The notes under the pieces are model-generated. The model saw nothing but the letters and a program-made list of their open reading frames with translations, was not told where the DNA came from and ran no database searches. A DNA stretch of 64,000 bases. Origin: Chloroflexota bacterium. Its GTDB lineage: Bacteria; Chloroflexota; Limnocylindria; Limnocylindrales; CSP1-4. Below, one piece after another: positions 50,802 to 59,268 of this stretch. How positions within the stretch are numbered: the stretch's first letter is position 1; every line of letters starts with the position of its first letter. The position numbers were made by a program, and so were the translations under genes. The DNA is taken from contig JAJYNP010000084.1 in assembly GCA_021786265.1 (NCBI GenBank), forward strand, positions 1 to 64,000. The letters are read 5' to 3'.

Positions 50802-51757
50802 CCAGGATTGGGCGCGTCCACCGGCTCGCGGCGGTCCTGCTGCTGGCCGGCACGCTGACACTCGCTGCGTGCACGGGGTCCGGCGCCTCGACCGGCGGCC
50901 CGGCGGGAGGAAGCGCAGGCGGATCGGGCGGATCGGGCGCATCGGGCGGCCGGATCGTCGTCGTGACGTCCACCACCGTCTTCGCGGATCTGGTCGGGCA
51001 GGTGGGCGGGAGCCACGTCGACGCCGTCAGCCTCATCCCGAACGGTGGCGATGTCCACACGTTCGCACCTCGCCCCCTCGACGTGGAACGAATCTCCGCG
51101 GCGCGGCTGATCGTGATGAACGGCCTCGGGCTGGACGACTGGATGACCAGGCTGATCTCCGACGCCGGTGCCACGGCACCCGTGGTCCGTCTCGCCGAGG
51201 ACCTGCCGGGTGCCACCTACGTGCTCGGCGAGAACGGCACGCCGAACCCGCACCTGTGGCTCGACGTCGCCAACGCCGAGCGGTACGTGTCTCGCATCGC
51301 CGAGCGGCTCGCGCAGGTGGACCCGGGGCACACAGCCGACTACGCCGCCGGCGCCGGCGCGTACACGCACCGCCTGGAGGCGCTGGACGCGTGGATCCGC
51401 ACGCGCATCGCGACCATCCCGACCGGCGACCGCCGGCTGGTCTCCTTCCACGACGCGTTCCCCTACTTCGCACGGGCGTACGGCCTGGAGATCGTGGGCA
51501 CCGTGGTGGCGGCGCCCGGCCAGGAGCCGGGGGCCGGACAGGTCATCGCGCTCGTCAATGCGATCCGGGCCGCCGGAGTGAAGGCGGTGTTCGCCGAGGC
51601 GCAGTTCAACCCCGCGATCGCCGAGGCAATCGCGCAGGAGTCGGGGGCCCGGGTGGTGACGGACCTGTACAACGACACGCTGGGGAAAGCCCCCGCGGAC
51701 ACCTACGAGGGCATGATGCGCTGGGACGTGGAGCGGATCGTGGGGGCGCTCTCGTGA
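50798..51757 (+). CDS. Metal ABC transporter substrate-binding lipoprotein (ZnuA/TroA type)
   Basis: A 319-residue cluster A-I binding protein for Zn or Mn. The lipobox is LTLAAC; then a Gly/Ser linker. Ligand histidines lie in GGDVHTFAPRPLDV, NPHLWLDVANAE and VSFHDAFPYFARAYGLE. No His-rich loop is present, so Zn versus Mn cannot be settled. ATG 50798 overlaps the regulator stop, so sensor and importer are one operon. Confidence 0.88.
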   Translation: MTRIGRVHRLAAVLLLAGTLTLAACTGSGASTGGPAGGSAGGSGGSGASGGRIVVVTSTTVFADLVGQVGGSHVDAVSLIPNGGDVHTFAPRPLDVERISAARLIVMNGLGLDDWMTRLISDAGATAPVVRLAEDLPGATYVLGENGTPNPHLWLDVANAERYVSRIAERLAQVDPGHTADYAAGAGAYTHRLEALDAWIRTRIATIPTGDRRLVSFHDAFPYFARAYGLEIVGTVVAAPGQEPGAGQVIALVNAIRAAGVKAVFAEAQFNPAIAEAIAQESGARVVTDLYNDTLGKAPADTYEGMMRWDVERIVGALS

Positions 51758-51773
51758 CGGTGGAGGAGCTGTC

Positions 51774-52655
51774 GTGACGGCCACCACGGCGCCCCCCGGC
51801 GCCATCCACGAGCACGACGGCGGTGCCGGCACGGCCCACGCCCGAGCGCATTCCGACGTGTGGCTCTCGGACGTGTCGGCGGGCTACGGCGACCGGGTCG
51901 CGCTCGAGCACGTGACCCTGGCGGTCGAGGCCGGCTCCCTGCTGGCGGTCGTGGGGCCCAACGGCGCCGGCAAGAGCACCCTGCTGAAGGTCGTGGCCGG
52001 GCTTCTCGCCCCGTGGTCCGGGCGCGTGGAGGTGCTCGGGTCGCACCCCGGGCGCGAGGCGCGGCGGGTCGCCTACGTCCCGCAGGCCGAGCTGGTGGAC
52101 TGGGCATTCCCGGTGACCGTCGGCGACGTCGTGATGATGGGCCGGTACCCGCGGCTGGGGCCGGTGCGGCGCCCGGGCGCAGACGACCGGCGCGCGGTCG
52201 GCGAGGCGCTGCGGCAGGTCGGCATGGAGGAGCACGGCGGGACGCAGATCGGGGCGCTCTCGGGCGGGCAGCGGCGGCGCGTCTTCCTCGCCCGCGCACT
52301 CGCCGCGGATCCCGCGCTGTTCCTGCTCGACGAGCCGGTGACAGGGATCGACGCGACGACGCAGGAAGACCTCATGGACATCCTCGAGGCGCAGACCCGG
52401 CGCGGCCGGACCGTCGTGGCGACCACGCACGACCTGGCCTGCGCGGCGCAGCGCTTCCACCGCGTGGCGGCGGTCAACCGGACGCTCGTCGCCCAGGGAC
52501 CCTCGTCGCTCGTGCTCGACCCCGACGTGCTCGCGCAAACCTACGGCGGTCACCTGCTGGTGCTGGGCGGCCAGACCGTGCTCCTCGACGACGCGCACCA
52601 CCACGATCAGGCGGCACCCGGCGAGCAGCACCACCACGTGGAGGACGAGCGCTGA
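51774..52655 (+). CDS. Metal ABC transporter ATP-binding protein with His-rich ends
   Basis: A 293-residue ATPase of the Zn/Mn importer. It has Walker A GPNGAGKST, signature LSGGQRRRVFLARAL, Walker B LFLLDEPVTGID and switch His in TTHDLACA. Unusual His-rich stretches at the start (HEHDGGAGTAHARAH) and end (DDAHHHDQAAPGEQHHH) may bind zinc and favour a zinc role for the system. The GTG at 51774 follows the binding protein by 16 bp. Confidence 0.88.
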   Translation: MTATTAPPGAIHEHDGGAGTAHARAHSDVWLSDVSAGYGDRVALEHVTLAVEAGSLLAVVGPNGAGKSTLLKVVAGLLAPWSGRVEVLGSHPGREARRVAYVPQAELVDWAFPVTVGDVVMMGRYPRLGPVRRPGADDRRAVGEALRQVGMEEHGGTQIGALSGGQRRRVFLARALAADPALFLLDEPVTGIDATTQEDLMDILEAQTRRGRTVVATTHDLACAAQRFHRVAAVNRTLVAQGPSSLVLDPDVLAQTYGGHLLVLGGQTVLLDDAHHHDQAAPGEQHHHVEDER

Positions 52656-52656
52656 G

Positions 52657-53523
52657 ATGGACCTCGCCCTGCTGCACGAGCTGCTGATCGCCCCGCTCGC
52701 CCACCCCGTGTTCATCCGCGCCCTGGTGGCCGGCATGCTGGTCGGCACCGTCTGCGCGGTGGTCGGGACCTACGTGGTGCTCAAGGGGCTGGCGTTCATC
52801 GGCGATGCCGTGAGTCATGCGGCGTTTCCCGGGGTCGTGATCGCGTTCATGCTGAACGGCTCGTTCTACGTGGGTGCCGGGATCGCGGCGATCGGGACCG
52901 CGCTCGCGATCGGGTTCGTGAGCCGGCGGACGCGGATCCGCATGGACACCGCGGTCGGCGTGCTGTTCGCGGGCACGTTCGCCCTGGGCATCTTCCTGTA
53001 CAGCACCATCCAGGGCTACGTCGCGGACCTCTTCGGGTTCCTCTTCGGCGACGTGCTGGCAATCTCGACGGCGGACCTGGTCGGGCTGGTGGTGCTGGGG
53101 GGCCTGGTCCTCGCGATCGTCGGGCTGCTGTGGAAGGAGCTCCTCTACGCGACGTTCGACCCGCTCGGCGCCGGCGCATCCGGTCTGCCGGTGGGCACGC
53201 TGGAGTATCTCTTCCTCGCGCTCGTGGCAATGACGATCGTGGTGAGCCTGCAGTCGGTGGGAATCATCCTGGTGGTCGCGATGCTCGTGACGCCGGCCGC
53301 TACCGCACAGCTGCTGGTGGTGCGCTTCGCCTCGATGATGCGGGTTGCGATTGGCGTGGGCATCGGCGCTGCGGTGGTTGGCCTGTACGTGAGCTACTGG
53401 GCCAACGCCGCGAGCGGCGCGACGATCGTGCTGGTCGACACGGCCGCGTTCCTCGCGGCGGCCCTGCTCGGCCCGCGCTCCGGCCTGCGTCGGCGCCGTG
53501 CCCGAGAGGCCCAGGCCGCGTGA
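52657..53523 (+). CDS. Metal ABC transporter permease (ZnuB/TroC type)
   Basis: A 288-residue permease with about eight or nine helices. Typical segments are GTVCAVVGTYVVLKGLAFIG followed by DAVSHAAFPGVV, DLFGFLFGDVLAIS and VGIILVVAMLVTPAATAQLL. ATG 52657 is one base after the ATPase stop. It completes the regulator-binding protein-ATPase-permease operon. Confidence 0.9.
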   Translation: MDLALLHELLIAPLAHPVFIRALVAGMLVGTVCAVVGTYVVLKGLAFIGDAVSHAAFPGVVIAFMLNGSFYVGAGIAAIGTALAIGFVSRRTRIRMDTAVGVLFAGTFALGIFLYSTIQGYVADLFGFLFGDVLAISTADLVGLVVLGGLVLAIVGLLWKELLYATFDPLGAGASGLPVGTLEYLFLALVAMTIVVSLQSVGIILVVAMLVTPAATAQLLVVRFASMMRVAIGVGIGAAVVGLYVSYWANAASGATIVLVDTAAFLAAALLGPRSGLRRRRAREAQAA

Positions 53524-53947
53524 ACGGCCGCGGCGCGGCCTGAGCGGGCGGCAGGCCGATGATCTGGCGGGCCGAGTTCCCCTCGTCGAGCAGCAGGACC
53601 GTCTCGTCCGCCCCGGACGCCAACGCCTGCACGGACGCGTTGTGCCCGGTTGCGAGCAAGCTGTTCACCTCGGCACCCGCAGCTCCTCCCGCCTCGCCGA
53701 GGCCCATCGACGGCCTACCGCCCGCTCGACCCCGGATGCCTCGAGAGAAGCGCTGCGGAGGCGAGTAGAACCGCGCCCAGCACGAGCAGGATGGAAGCAA
53801 TCGCTGTCGAGGCACGCTACGCACCGGTTGGCGAATCGGGACCTGCCTCCTCGCCCAGTCCAGAGACGATGCGCACTCGGGTTCTTGACGGAGACTAGTA
53901 TCCGACCCTACCGTACGTGCAATAAACCAACGGCCGGAGTATGTCTG
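53524..53947. other. Gap with possible decayed minus-strand coding segments
   Basis: About 420 bp without an intact gene. On the minus strand, two frames look protein-like in part. One, near 53810-53720, reads as a single hydrophobic helix (ASILLVLGAVLLASAALLSR) then stops. The other starts at ATG 53707 and reads MGLGEAGGAAGAEVNSLLAT before running antisense into the permease gene. These could be pieces of a small lost membrane or lipoprotein gene. GGAG at 53935 serves the next gene. Confidence 0.4.
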
Positions 53948-54727
53948 GTGACAGCGACGTACGTGAAGGAGTGGCTCGGGTTGCTCGCCGAGGGGCGGCA
54001 GACCATCACTGCCGCCGAACTCGTGCAGAAGCTCGACGTCTCGCCCGAGGCGGCGGAGATGGCCATCCAGCGGGCCCAGCAGGCCGGCTGGCTGTTCAGT
54101 CCCGTACGAGGTCTTTACGTGGTCGTGCCCCCCGAGTACCGTTCGTGGGGAGTGATCCCCGGCGAGCGGTTCATCGACGCCGCGATGCGGCACCTGCACG
54201 TCGGCTACTACGTCGGCTACCTGAGCGCCGCCGCCCACCACGGTGCCTCCCACCAGGCCGCGCAGGTGTTCCAGGTCGTCGTCGACCACCGCCTGCGGGA
54301 TCGGGAGATCGGCGGCCTGCGGCTTCGCTACTACTACAGCACGCGGGTCAGCCGGAGCGCCGCCACGACCGTGCGCGGCGAGCACGGCCGCTGGCGGGTC
54401 TCCACGCCTGAGGCGACCCTGCTCGACCTTCTCGAGCACCCGGAGCGCGGCGGCGGAATCGGCAACGTCATGACGGTCGCCCGGTCGCTCCCGCTCGACG
54501 CAGGAGATCTCGCCGACGCGGCGGCCGATCGCGGGCCAACCGCGGCACGGCGGGCGGGATGGGTCATCGCGCGCGTTCGGTCGGACGTCGATACGGCGCG
54601 CCTGGCGAAGCTTGCGAAGTCCGGCGCCGGCGCGCCGAGCCCTCTCGACGCGCGCGGCCCTGGACAGGGGCCCGTCGACCGGCGGTGGTGGATCCGCGAG
54701 AACGCGGGCGCGGAGGCGGATCGGTGA
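53948..54727 (+). CDS. abiEi: AbiEi-type antitoxin/transcriptional regulator
   Basis: A 259-residue protein of the AbiEi family, the DNA-binding antitoxin of type IV AbiE systems. The N-terminal winged helix (ITAAELVQKLDVSPEAAEMA) is followed by GWLFSPVRGLYVVVPPEYRS and HLHVGYYVGYLSAAAHHGAS, both typical, and TPEATLLDLLEHP. GTG 53948 has GGAG nine bases upstream. Its stop overlaps the toxin start (GTGA). It should repress its own operon. Confidence 0.87.
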   Translation: MTATYVKEWLGLLAEGRQTITAAELVQKLDVSPEAAEMAIQRAQQAGWLFSPVRGLYVVVPPEYRSWGVIPGERFIDAAMRHLHVGYYVGYLSAAAHHGASHQAAQVFQVVVDHRLRDREIGGLRLRYYYSTRVSRSAATTVRGEHGRWRVSTPEATLLDLLEHPERGGGIGNVMTVARSLPLDAGDLADAAADRGPTAARRAGWVIARVRSDVDTARLAKLAKSGAGAPSPLDARGPGQGPVDRRWWIRENAGAEADR

Positions 54728-55689
54728 TACCGGTCGAGGCCATCACGGCCTGGCGGGCGTGTAAGCCGTGGCGCGACGATCGGCAAGTCGCGCAGGACCT
54801 CCTCCTGTCGGCCCTCGCCATCGAGATCGCGTCCGACCCGCTGACCGGTCCGTCGCTTGTGTGGCGCGGCGGCACCTGCCTGCACCAGCTCCATCTCGCG
54901 GCGCCGGCACGCTACAGCGAGGATCTCGACTATGTCCTGCTCGCGGGCACGGCCCGCTACCGCGACCTGGACGCGGCGTTCGCCCGGATCGCGGGGCGGC
55001 TCGACGTCTCCCTCCGCGGCGATCCGGTCCATGAGCCCACGCGCTACAGGGCGTTCGTGCGTGCCGCCGTGGCCGGCCTCGCACCGGTTGAGCTCGAAGT
55101 TGAGATCAACAGCGCGGACGCGGCGCCGGCCCTCGATCTGGTGGCTCCGCGCCTCGCTGTGGACGTGCCGGCGTGGTACGAGGGCGAGGCGGCGGTCACG
55201 ACCTACCAGGCGCCGGAGCTGGCGGGGACGAAGTTCCGGGCGCTCTCGCAGCGCCGCAAGGGGCGCGACCTGTGGGACCTCGACCTCGCCCGCAGCGAGC
55301 TCCGGATCGCCGACGGCGAGCTCGCCGTGGCCGCCGCGCACTACCTGCGCCACGAGCGGATCTCGCCGACGCAGTTCCGCGCGCGGCTCGCCAGCCACGT
55401 CACGACGAGCGAGTTCCTCACGGATCTCGATCCGCTCCTGGTGGCGGGCCTCGGCAGCTACGACGCGGCCGAGGTGGCCCGGCGCGTGATCGTCTGGAGC
55501 GACGCGTGGCTGGACCCCCTGCTCCCGACGCACGAGCAGCGCCGGTCACGGACGGAGGCGAGCGACGGGCTCGTGCGCTGCCCGGAGTATGCGGCCCACG
55601 ACGGGTCGCTGACGCGATGCGACCAGCTGGTCGCCCCAGGCGCCGCGTGTCCGTCCCACCCCGACTTGGCCGCGGTCGCGGCCTGGTAA
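54724..55689 (+). CDS. abiEii: AbiEii-type nucleotidyltransferase toxin
   Basis: A 321-residue nucleotidyltransferase-fold toxin that halts growth, for example during phage infection. The motifs are visible in order: WRGGTCLHQLHLAAPARYSE with EDLDYVLL, the catalytic Asp pair; ELEVEIN; and GTKFRALSQRRKGRDLWDLD. A Cys-containing tail (VRCPEYAAHDGSLTRCDQLV) is unusual and might bind zinc. GTG 54724 overlaps the AbiEi stop, the normal arrangement of the pair. Confidence 0.87.
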   Translation: MIPVEAITAWRACKPWRDDRQVAQDLLLSALAIEIASDPLTGPSLVWRGGTCLHQLHLAAPARYSEDLDYVLLAGTARYRDLDAAFARIAGRLDVSLRGDPVHEPTRYRAFVRAAVAGLAPVELEVEINSADAAPALDLVAPRLAVDVPAWYEGEAAVTTYQAPELAGTKFRALSQRRKGRDLWDLDLARSELRIADGELAVAAAHYLRHERISPTQFRARLASHVTTSEFLTDLDPLLVAGLGSYDAAEVARRVIVWSDAWLDPLLPTHEQRRSRTEASDGLVRCPEYAAHDGSLTRCDQLVAPGAACPSHPDLAAVAAW

Positions 55690-56278
55690 TCGCGGCCTGT
55701 CTCCCAGAGTGCGCAGCACACGGGGCGTGCCGGATCGAGCGCCGCCAGTGACCTGCGGGCGGCGGACCGGCAGCGGCACGGGCAGCGAGGGCGCGACAGA
55801 CCGCGCGGCCCGGCAAGGGATCGACGCACACCAGAAGACCCCCGGCCACGGGGCTGCACTCGGCGCCCGGCACCTGGCGGGCCGCCTCGACGTTCAGCGC
55901 GGCGGCCTTCGACGGCCCGACGTATATCAGCCAGCGCAGGCCATCGGTCTTCACCCCGTAGCGGCGGAGGTACCCACCGGCTTCGCCCAACGACGAGGCG
56001 GTCGCGGTAGACGGGACGAGTGCCTCGCAGAGCGCCCGGAAGAGGCGGTCGATCCACTCTCCTGCCGGCACGCCGTCGATCATGCGTTGCGTCGTTTCGA
56101 CCTGCGCCCAGTCCCTGATCCCGGCCTGCTCCGCACCTGCGAGCGATCCCTGGATCTGCAGCGTGACATGCGCACCGCGGTCGGCGCCGCTGAGGCGCAC
56201 CCAGGCCTCGTGCGCGCTCCACCGCTCGGGTCCGCCCAGAGGGAGTATGCGTACGAGTCGAGCCCGCCCATCCGGCAC
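55418..56278 (-). CDS. Hypothetical protein, partly convincing coding sequence
   Basis: I do not recognise this. From GTG 56278 the frame has natural composition for about 175 residues: RARLVRILPLGGPERWSAHE, AGIRDWAQVETTQRMIDGVP, AGEWIDRLFRALCEALVPST, GGYLRRYGVKTDGLRWLIYV and GPSKAAALNVEAARQVPGAE. After about 55745 it becomes Arg/Pro-rich and runs 272 bp antisense into the toxin gene, so the true protein probably ends earlier through a lost stop or frameshift. It has no membrane segment and lies beside AbiE and Rhs genes. Confidence 0.45.
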   Translation of the reverse strand: MPDGRARLVRILPLGGPERWSAHEAWVRLSGADRGAHVTLQIQGSLAGAEQAGIRDWAQVETTQRMIDGVPAGEWIDRLFRALCEALVPSTATASSLGEAGGYLRRYGVKTDGLRWLIYVGPSKAAALNVEAARQVPGAECSPVAGGLLVCVDPLPGRAVCRALAARAAAGPPPAGHWRRSIRHAPCAAHSGRQAAITRPRPRPSRGGTDTRRLGRPAGRIASATRRGPHTPGSARARRSPPSVTGAARASGAGGPATRRSRRSRAGPPRPRRSCRGPPPGADRDP

Positions 56279-56786
56279 CCCACGAGCTGGTCGCGTCAGG
56301 CATCCAACGACGCCCGACCCACGCGCTGAGTCTTCATCTGCCTCGCGACGGGGAGTCAAGAACCGTGCGGTCGGAACGCGGGCCGCGGCCGATCTTGACG
56401 ATGAGTTCGGTGGGGCCCGCCAGACCGTCAGCGCTGCACCCGTGTGCGGTGGCGCCACAGGATCGGCATGCCGAACGGGATCGGAACGGTGCCGACCAAC
56501 TCGATGGGCAGGACATCGCCATGACAGTTGTCCGCTGGCATGAACAAGGCGGCATGAAGCTGACGCGAGCGCCATCGTGACCATCGCGGGCAGCGTAGGC
56601 GACCTGCCCCCGTCGCTGAACGGCCGGGTCCTGACCCTCACCTGGTCGAGCCTCGGCGCGCCGACGGATCGGTAGCGTCGCCGGGACGCACGGCAGCTCT
56701 CGGTAGCTGGTTGCGCCGAAGGCGCGCACTCAGGCCGCGCTGGGGCGGTACGAGGCAGTTCTCGCGGGATGAGCCTCTCCGGGTGG
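56279..56786. other. Gap of about 0.5 kb with only tiny open frames
   Basis: No intact gene is supported. A 37-codon minus-strand frame (56541-56428) reads MPADNCHGDVLPIELVGTVP and continues with VPIPFGMPILWRHR, which looks protein-like but has no clear ribosome site. A 32-codon plus-strand frame from GTG 56577 reads VTIAGSVGDLPPSLNGRVLT. Both may be fragments of decayed genes in this island. Confidence 0.4.
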
Positions 56787-57366
56787 CTACGGTGTCCGCG
56801 CCGGCCCCCGCAGGGAGAGGGCCGCAAGACCCACGAGCACGGCGCCCACGACGAGGAGCACGGCCCCCACTCGCGCGACGCCGGGCCAGATCCCGACCGC
56901 GATGCCGCAGGCGGCGGCGAACACATAGGCACCGATCACGAAGGGGTGCTGGCCGACTGGCCGAATGCCGGGCACACCGCGGAGCACCTGGTAGCCGTCG
57001 GCGACGTAGAAGAACATCAGCACGAGCCCTGCGAGCACGCCCAGCAGCCCCACCCCGTCGAGGATCCCCACAGACGCAGGCGGGACCGCGGCAGCGACAC
57101 CGGCGACCGTGAAGAAGACGCCCGCCGCGGCAGTCCCGTCCACGGCCGGCATCCAGGGGGCACCCACCGGCCGTCTCGTCAGCAGGGCCGTCCAGGACCC
57201 GTGCCTGCGGCGCTGCCCGACCAGGAGCCCCGCCCCGACCGCGGCGGCGCAGAGCGCATACAGCGCGAAGATGTGTTCCTGCGCCGCTCGCCCCCGCCCC
57301 GGCGAGCGTGAGGGTGAGCATCAAGAGCACGATGCCCAACCGGAGTGGCAGGAACGGATCGTGCAT
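56787..57366 (-). pseudogene. Small multi-helix membrane protein, frameshifted
   Basis: From ATG 57366 the frame reads MHDPFLPLRLGIVLLMLTLT and soon becomes Arg-rich. The hydrophobic continuation is in another frame: EHIFALYALCAAAVGAGLLV, then VDGTAAAGVFFTVAGVAAAV, and helices ending LVGLAALSLRGPARTP at 56787. A one-base change in a G-rich run near 57300 would restore about 192 residues with five or six helices. A shorter product from GTG or ATG near 57167 is possible. No family is recognised. Confidence 0.6.
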
Positions 57367-57468
57367 GGACGCAGTGTCAGCCGCCGTCTCACGCAGCGCA
57401 ACCGCGCGGACGGCTGCGCACGCCTCTTCCTGTCTCCGGCTACACCCGCCTCAGCAGGCAGCAGGCGG

Positions 57469-57696
57469 CTACTCGCCAACGGCGACAGCGAACGCCCAGG
57501 GCCCCTCGATCGGGCCACGGGAGGGAGGCTGCGGCGCCGGTGGTGGCGGGCTCGGCGGCACCACGAAACGGGCCACCGACAGGGTGATCTGGGAGGCCCC
57601 GGACGGCGGTCGGGGGACGACGAAGACCTCCGCCTCGCCGTGCAGCCCGATGGGCTGGCGCATGGCGCACTCGGAGAGGCAGGTGCCCGTGGTCAC
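57469..57696 (-). CDS. Small hypothetical protein with Pro-rich middle
   Basis: A 75-codon frame from GTG 57696, four bases after the upstream gene ends. It reads TTGTCLSECAMRQPIGLHGE, then FVVPRPPSGASQITLSVARF and a run of prolines, ending EGPWAFAVAVGE. There is no known domain. It may be translated with the preceding small membrane protein, but coding status is uncertain. Confidence 0.35.
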   Translation of the reverse strand: MTTGTCLSECAMRQPIGLHGEAEVFVVPRPPSGASQITLSVARFVVPPSPPPPAPQPPSRGPIEGPWAFAVAVGE

Positions 57697-57700
57697 TGCG

Positions 57701-57991
57701 TCAAGGCCCGGGCCGCATGCGTGTCGCGACAAGCACAAGCAGCACCGTCCAGCCAACCAGCAGGCCCGCGGCGACCAGCGCAGGCCAACCGGCGACCGGA
57801 TAGCCCACCAATACGATCGCCAGCACAACGGCGAACGTGAACTGCGCGAAGGCGACTACTTGAAGCCTTACTCCAGTGAAGTCGACCCCCCCCTCCCCTG
57901 ACCCGTGTCCTCGCAGGGTAACGATCCACCCAACCACGAGCACCGTTACCGCGGCTGCGACGACGACCAGTATCACCGGGAGACTCTGCAT
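57701..57991 (-). CDS. Small three-helix membrane protein
   Basis: A 96-residue protein with three hydrophobic segments: VILVVVAAAVTVLVVGWIVT, LQVVAFAQFTFAVVLAIVLV and ALVAAGLLVGWTVLLVLVAT. ATG 57991 (or GTG 57997) lies 14 bp after the helical membrane protein upstream, in the same run as the Rhs-associated genes. It lacks the PTxxW-type motif of those proteins. Function unknown. Confidence 0.55.
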   Translation of the reverse strand: MQSLPVILVVVAAAVTVLVVGWIVTLRGHGSGEGGVDFTGVRLQVVAFAQFTFAVVLAIVLVGYPVAGWPALVAAGLLVGWTVLLVLVATRMRPGP

Positions 57992-58005
57992 GATCACATC
58001 CTCAT

Positions 58006-58635
58006 TTAGTCCCCGTGCGCTGATGGCGGCCGGTCCTCGTATTCGGCGCGAAGTTGGAGACGGCGCGCGGCGAGATCGGTCATTCGGCTCTCGAGGGCGG
58101 CGCGATCCGAGACGGGGTCGGAGGTCCGTCCCTCGATGTATCGGGCCTGTGCCTCCAACGCCGCTGCATAGTCTTCGGCCAACCGCCGCCAGGCATCAGT
58201 TGGCGCGTGCAGGTCGTGAATCCTCGCCTCGAGCAGGGCCAACTCCTGTAGCGCCGTAGCACCCCACCTCGCCCGAGCCTCCTGGTCGCCATCCGAGGGA
58301 TAACTTGCCGTAAGTGCGTAGAAGCGCGCCAACCGAGCGTGCAGGTCGCGATCGAACCGCCATTCCGCGCGTCGCCGCAGCAGTGGTACGCGACGAGCAA
58401 CGAATAGGGGCACACCGATCAACTCGACGGCGAAGTACAGAACGAGCAGGAGCCAGCTGCCGTCGGCCAGCGACGGTCGCCAATGCCAGGAGATGCCGCG
58501 TTCCAGCGGGAGAGCGATCAGCGCCAGTAGAAGCGCGATCGACAAGACGAGATCAACCCAGCTACGTTGCTTCCTGGCCGCGGCGAGCCCGAACACGGCC
58601 GCGACGGCAACTTCGATAACCGAGAGAACAGGCAC
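58006..58635 (-). CDS. Rhs-associated membrane protein with PTDxW motif, candidate immunity protein
   Basis: A 209-residue protein: two or three membrane segments (about 5-20, 27-44 and 58-80) then a charged helical cytoplasmic part. Residues 144-160 read APTDAWRRLAEDYAAAL, matching APTSDWQALAADYADRM and PPDEQWAKTAELMAAYL in neighbours. GTG 58635 begins 18 bp after the next upstream gene. Position downstream of an Rhs tip and membrane topology suggest immunity to a membrane-acting toxin; no known immunity family is recognised. Confidence 0.65.
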   Translation of the reverse strand: MPVLSVIEVAVAAVFGLAAARKQRSWVDLVLSIALLLALIALPLERGISWHWRPSLADGSWLLLVLYFAVELIGVPLFVARRVPLLRRRAEWRFDRDLHARLARFYALTASYPSDGDQEARARWGATALQELALLEARIHDLHAPTDAWRRLAEDYAAALEAQARYIEGRTSDPVSDRAALESRMTDLAARRLQLRAEYEDRPPSAHGD

Positions 58636-58653
58636 GCCGTCCTCGGCCTCGGT

Positions 58654-59268
58654 TCAGGAACCCAGGTCATGCCGGGTTGATCCGCTCGAGACGCCGAGGG
58701 CGGCGTCCCAAGCGTATGCCAGTTGCTCGGCCAGGTTGTTGATCTCCGCGTCGGAAGGAAGGCGGTTTCGCTCGGCGCCTGGGTCGCCAGCCGCCGCCCT
58801 CGTCCTCAGGGCCTCAAGGTAGGCCGCCATCAGTTCGGCTGTCTTCGCCCACTGCTCATCGGGCGGCGCCAGTTCCGCCAGGCGATGGAGAACGGCGTCG
58901 CATGTGTCCCGGGTGTCCGCGCGTGCCAACCGCGCCTCCTCGTCCCGAGCGCCGTCAGCTGCTCGCAGCCATCGCGCATGCACACGGCGGACCGACTGCA
59001 TCGACGATCGGAGCTTGCCGTCGTAGGTTGCCTCCGCGGCCGTGAGTCCAGCGAGCACGGGCGCGTATCGAATCATCCCTACCAAGTAGGCGACGACCAC
59101 CAGGCTCTTGAGACCAGCGGTCGCGGGTGGTGTCGGCAGGAGGTTCGCGGCGAGCAGGGTCGCTCCCAAGATTGCCAGAAACGCGACCGCACGCCTGGTG
59201 CGTAGGAATGGCGTCCACAGGACGTACACCGATCCAACGATGATGACGGCGAGGTCAACGAGGATCAC
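58654..59268 (-). CDS. Rhs-associated membrane protein, cognate candidate immunity of the orphan tip
   Basis: A 204-residue protein with three hydrophobic segments (about 3-20, 26-44 and 53-73) and a helical cytoplasmic part. The shared motif is PPDEQWAKTAELMAAYLEAL at residues 135-154. GTG 59268 overlaps the stop of the orphan Rhs tip (GTGA), the tight toxin-immunity coupling expected of a polymorphic toxin cassette. It thus probably protects against the orphan tip product. Function is inferred only from position and family likeness. Confidence 0.68.
   Translation of the reverse strand: MILVDLAVIIVGSVYVLWTPFLRTRRAVAFLAILGATLLAANLLPTPPATAGLKSLVVVAYLVGMIRYAPVLAGLTAAEATYDGKLRSSMQSVRRVHARWLRAADGARDEEARLARADTRDTCDAVLHRLAELAPPDEQWAKTAELMAAYLEALRTRAAAGDPGAERNRLPSDAEINNLAEQLAYAWDAALGVSSGSTRHDLGS

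Noticed and set aside
53300..53707. Minus-strand gene starting at ATG 53707
   Set aside because: Most of it lies antisense to the conserved metal permease gene, and it has no ribosome site or recognised domain; noted only as a possible relic.
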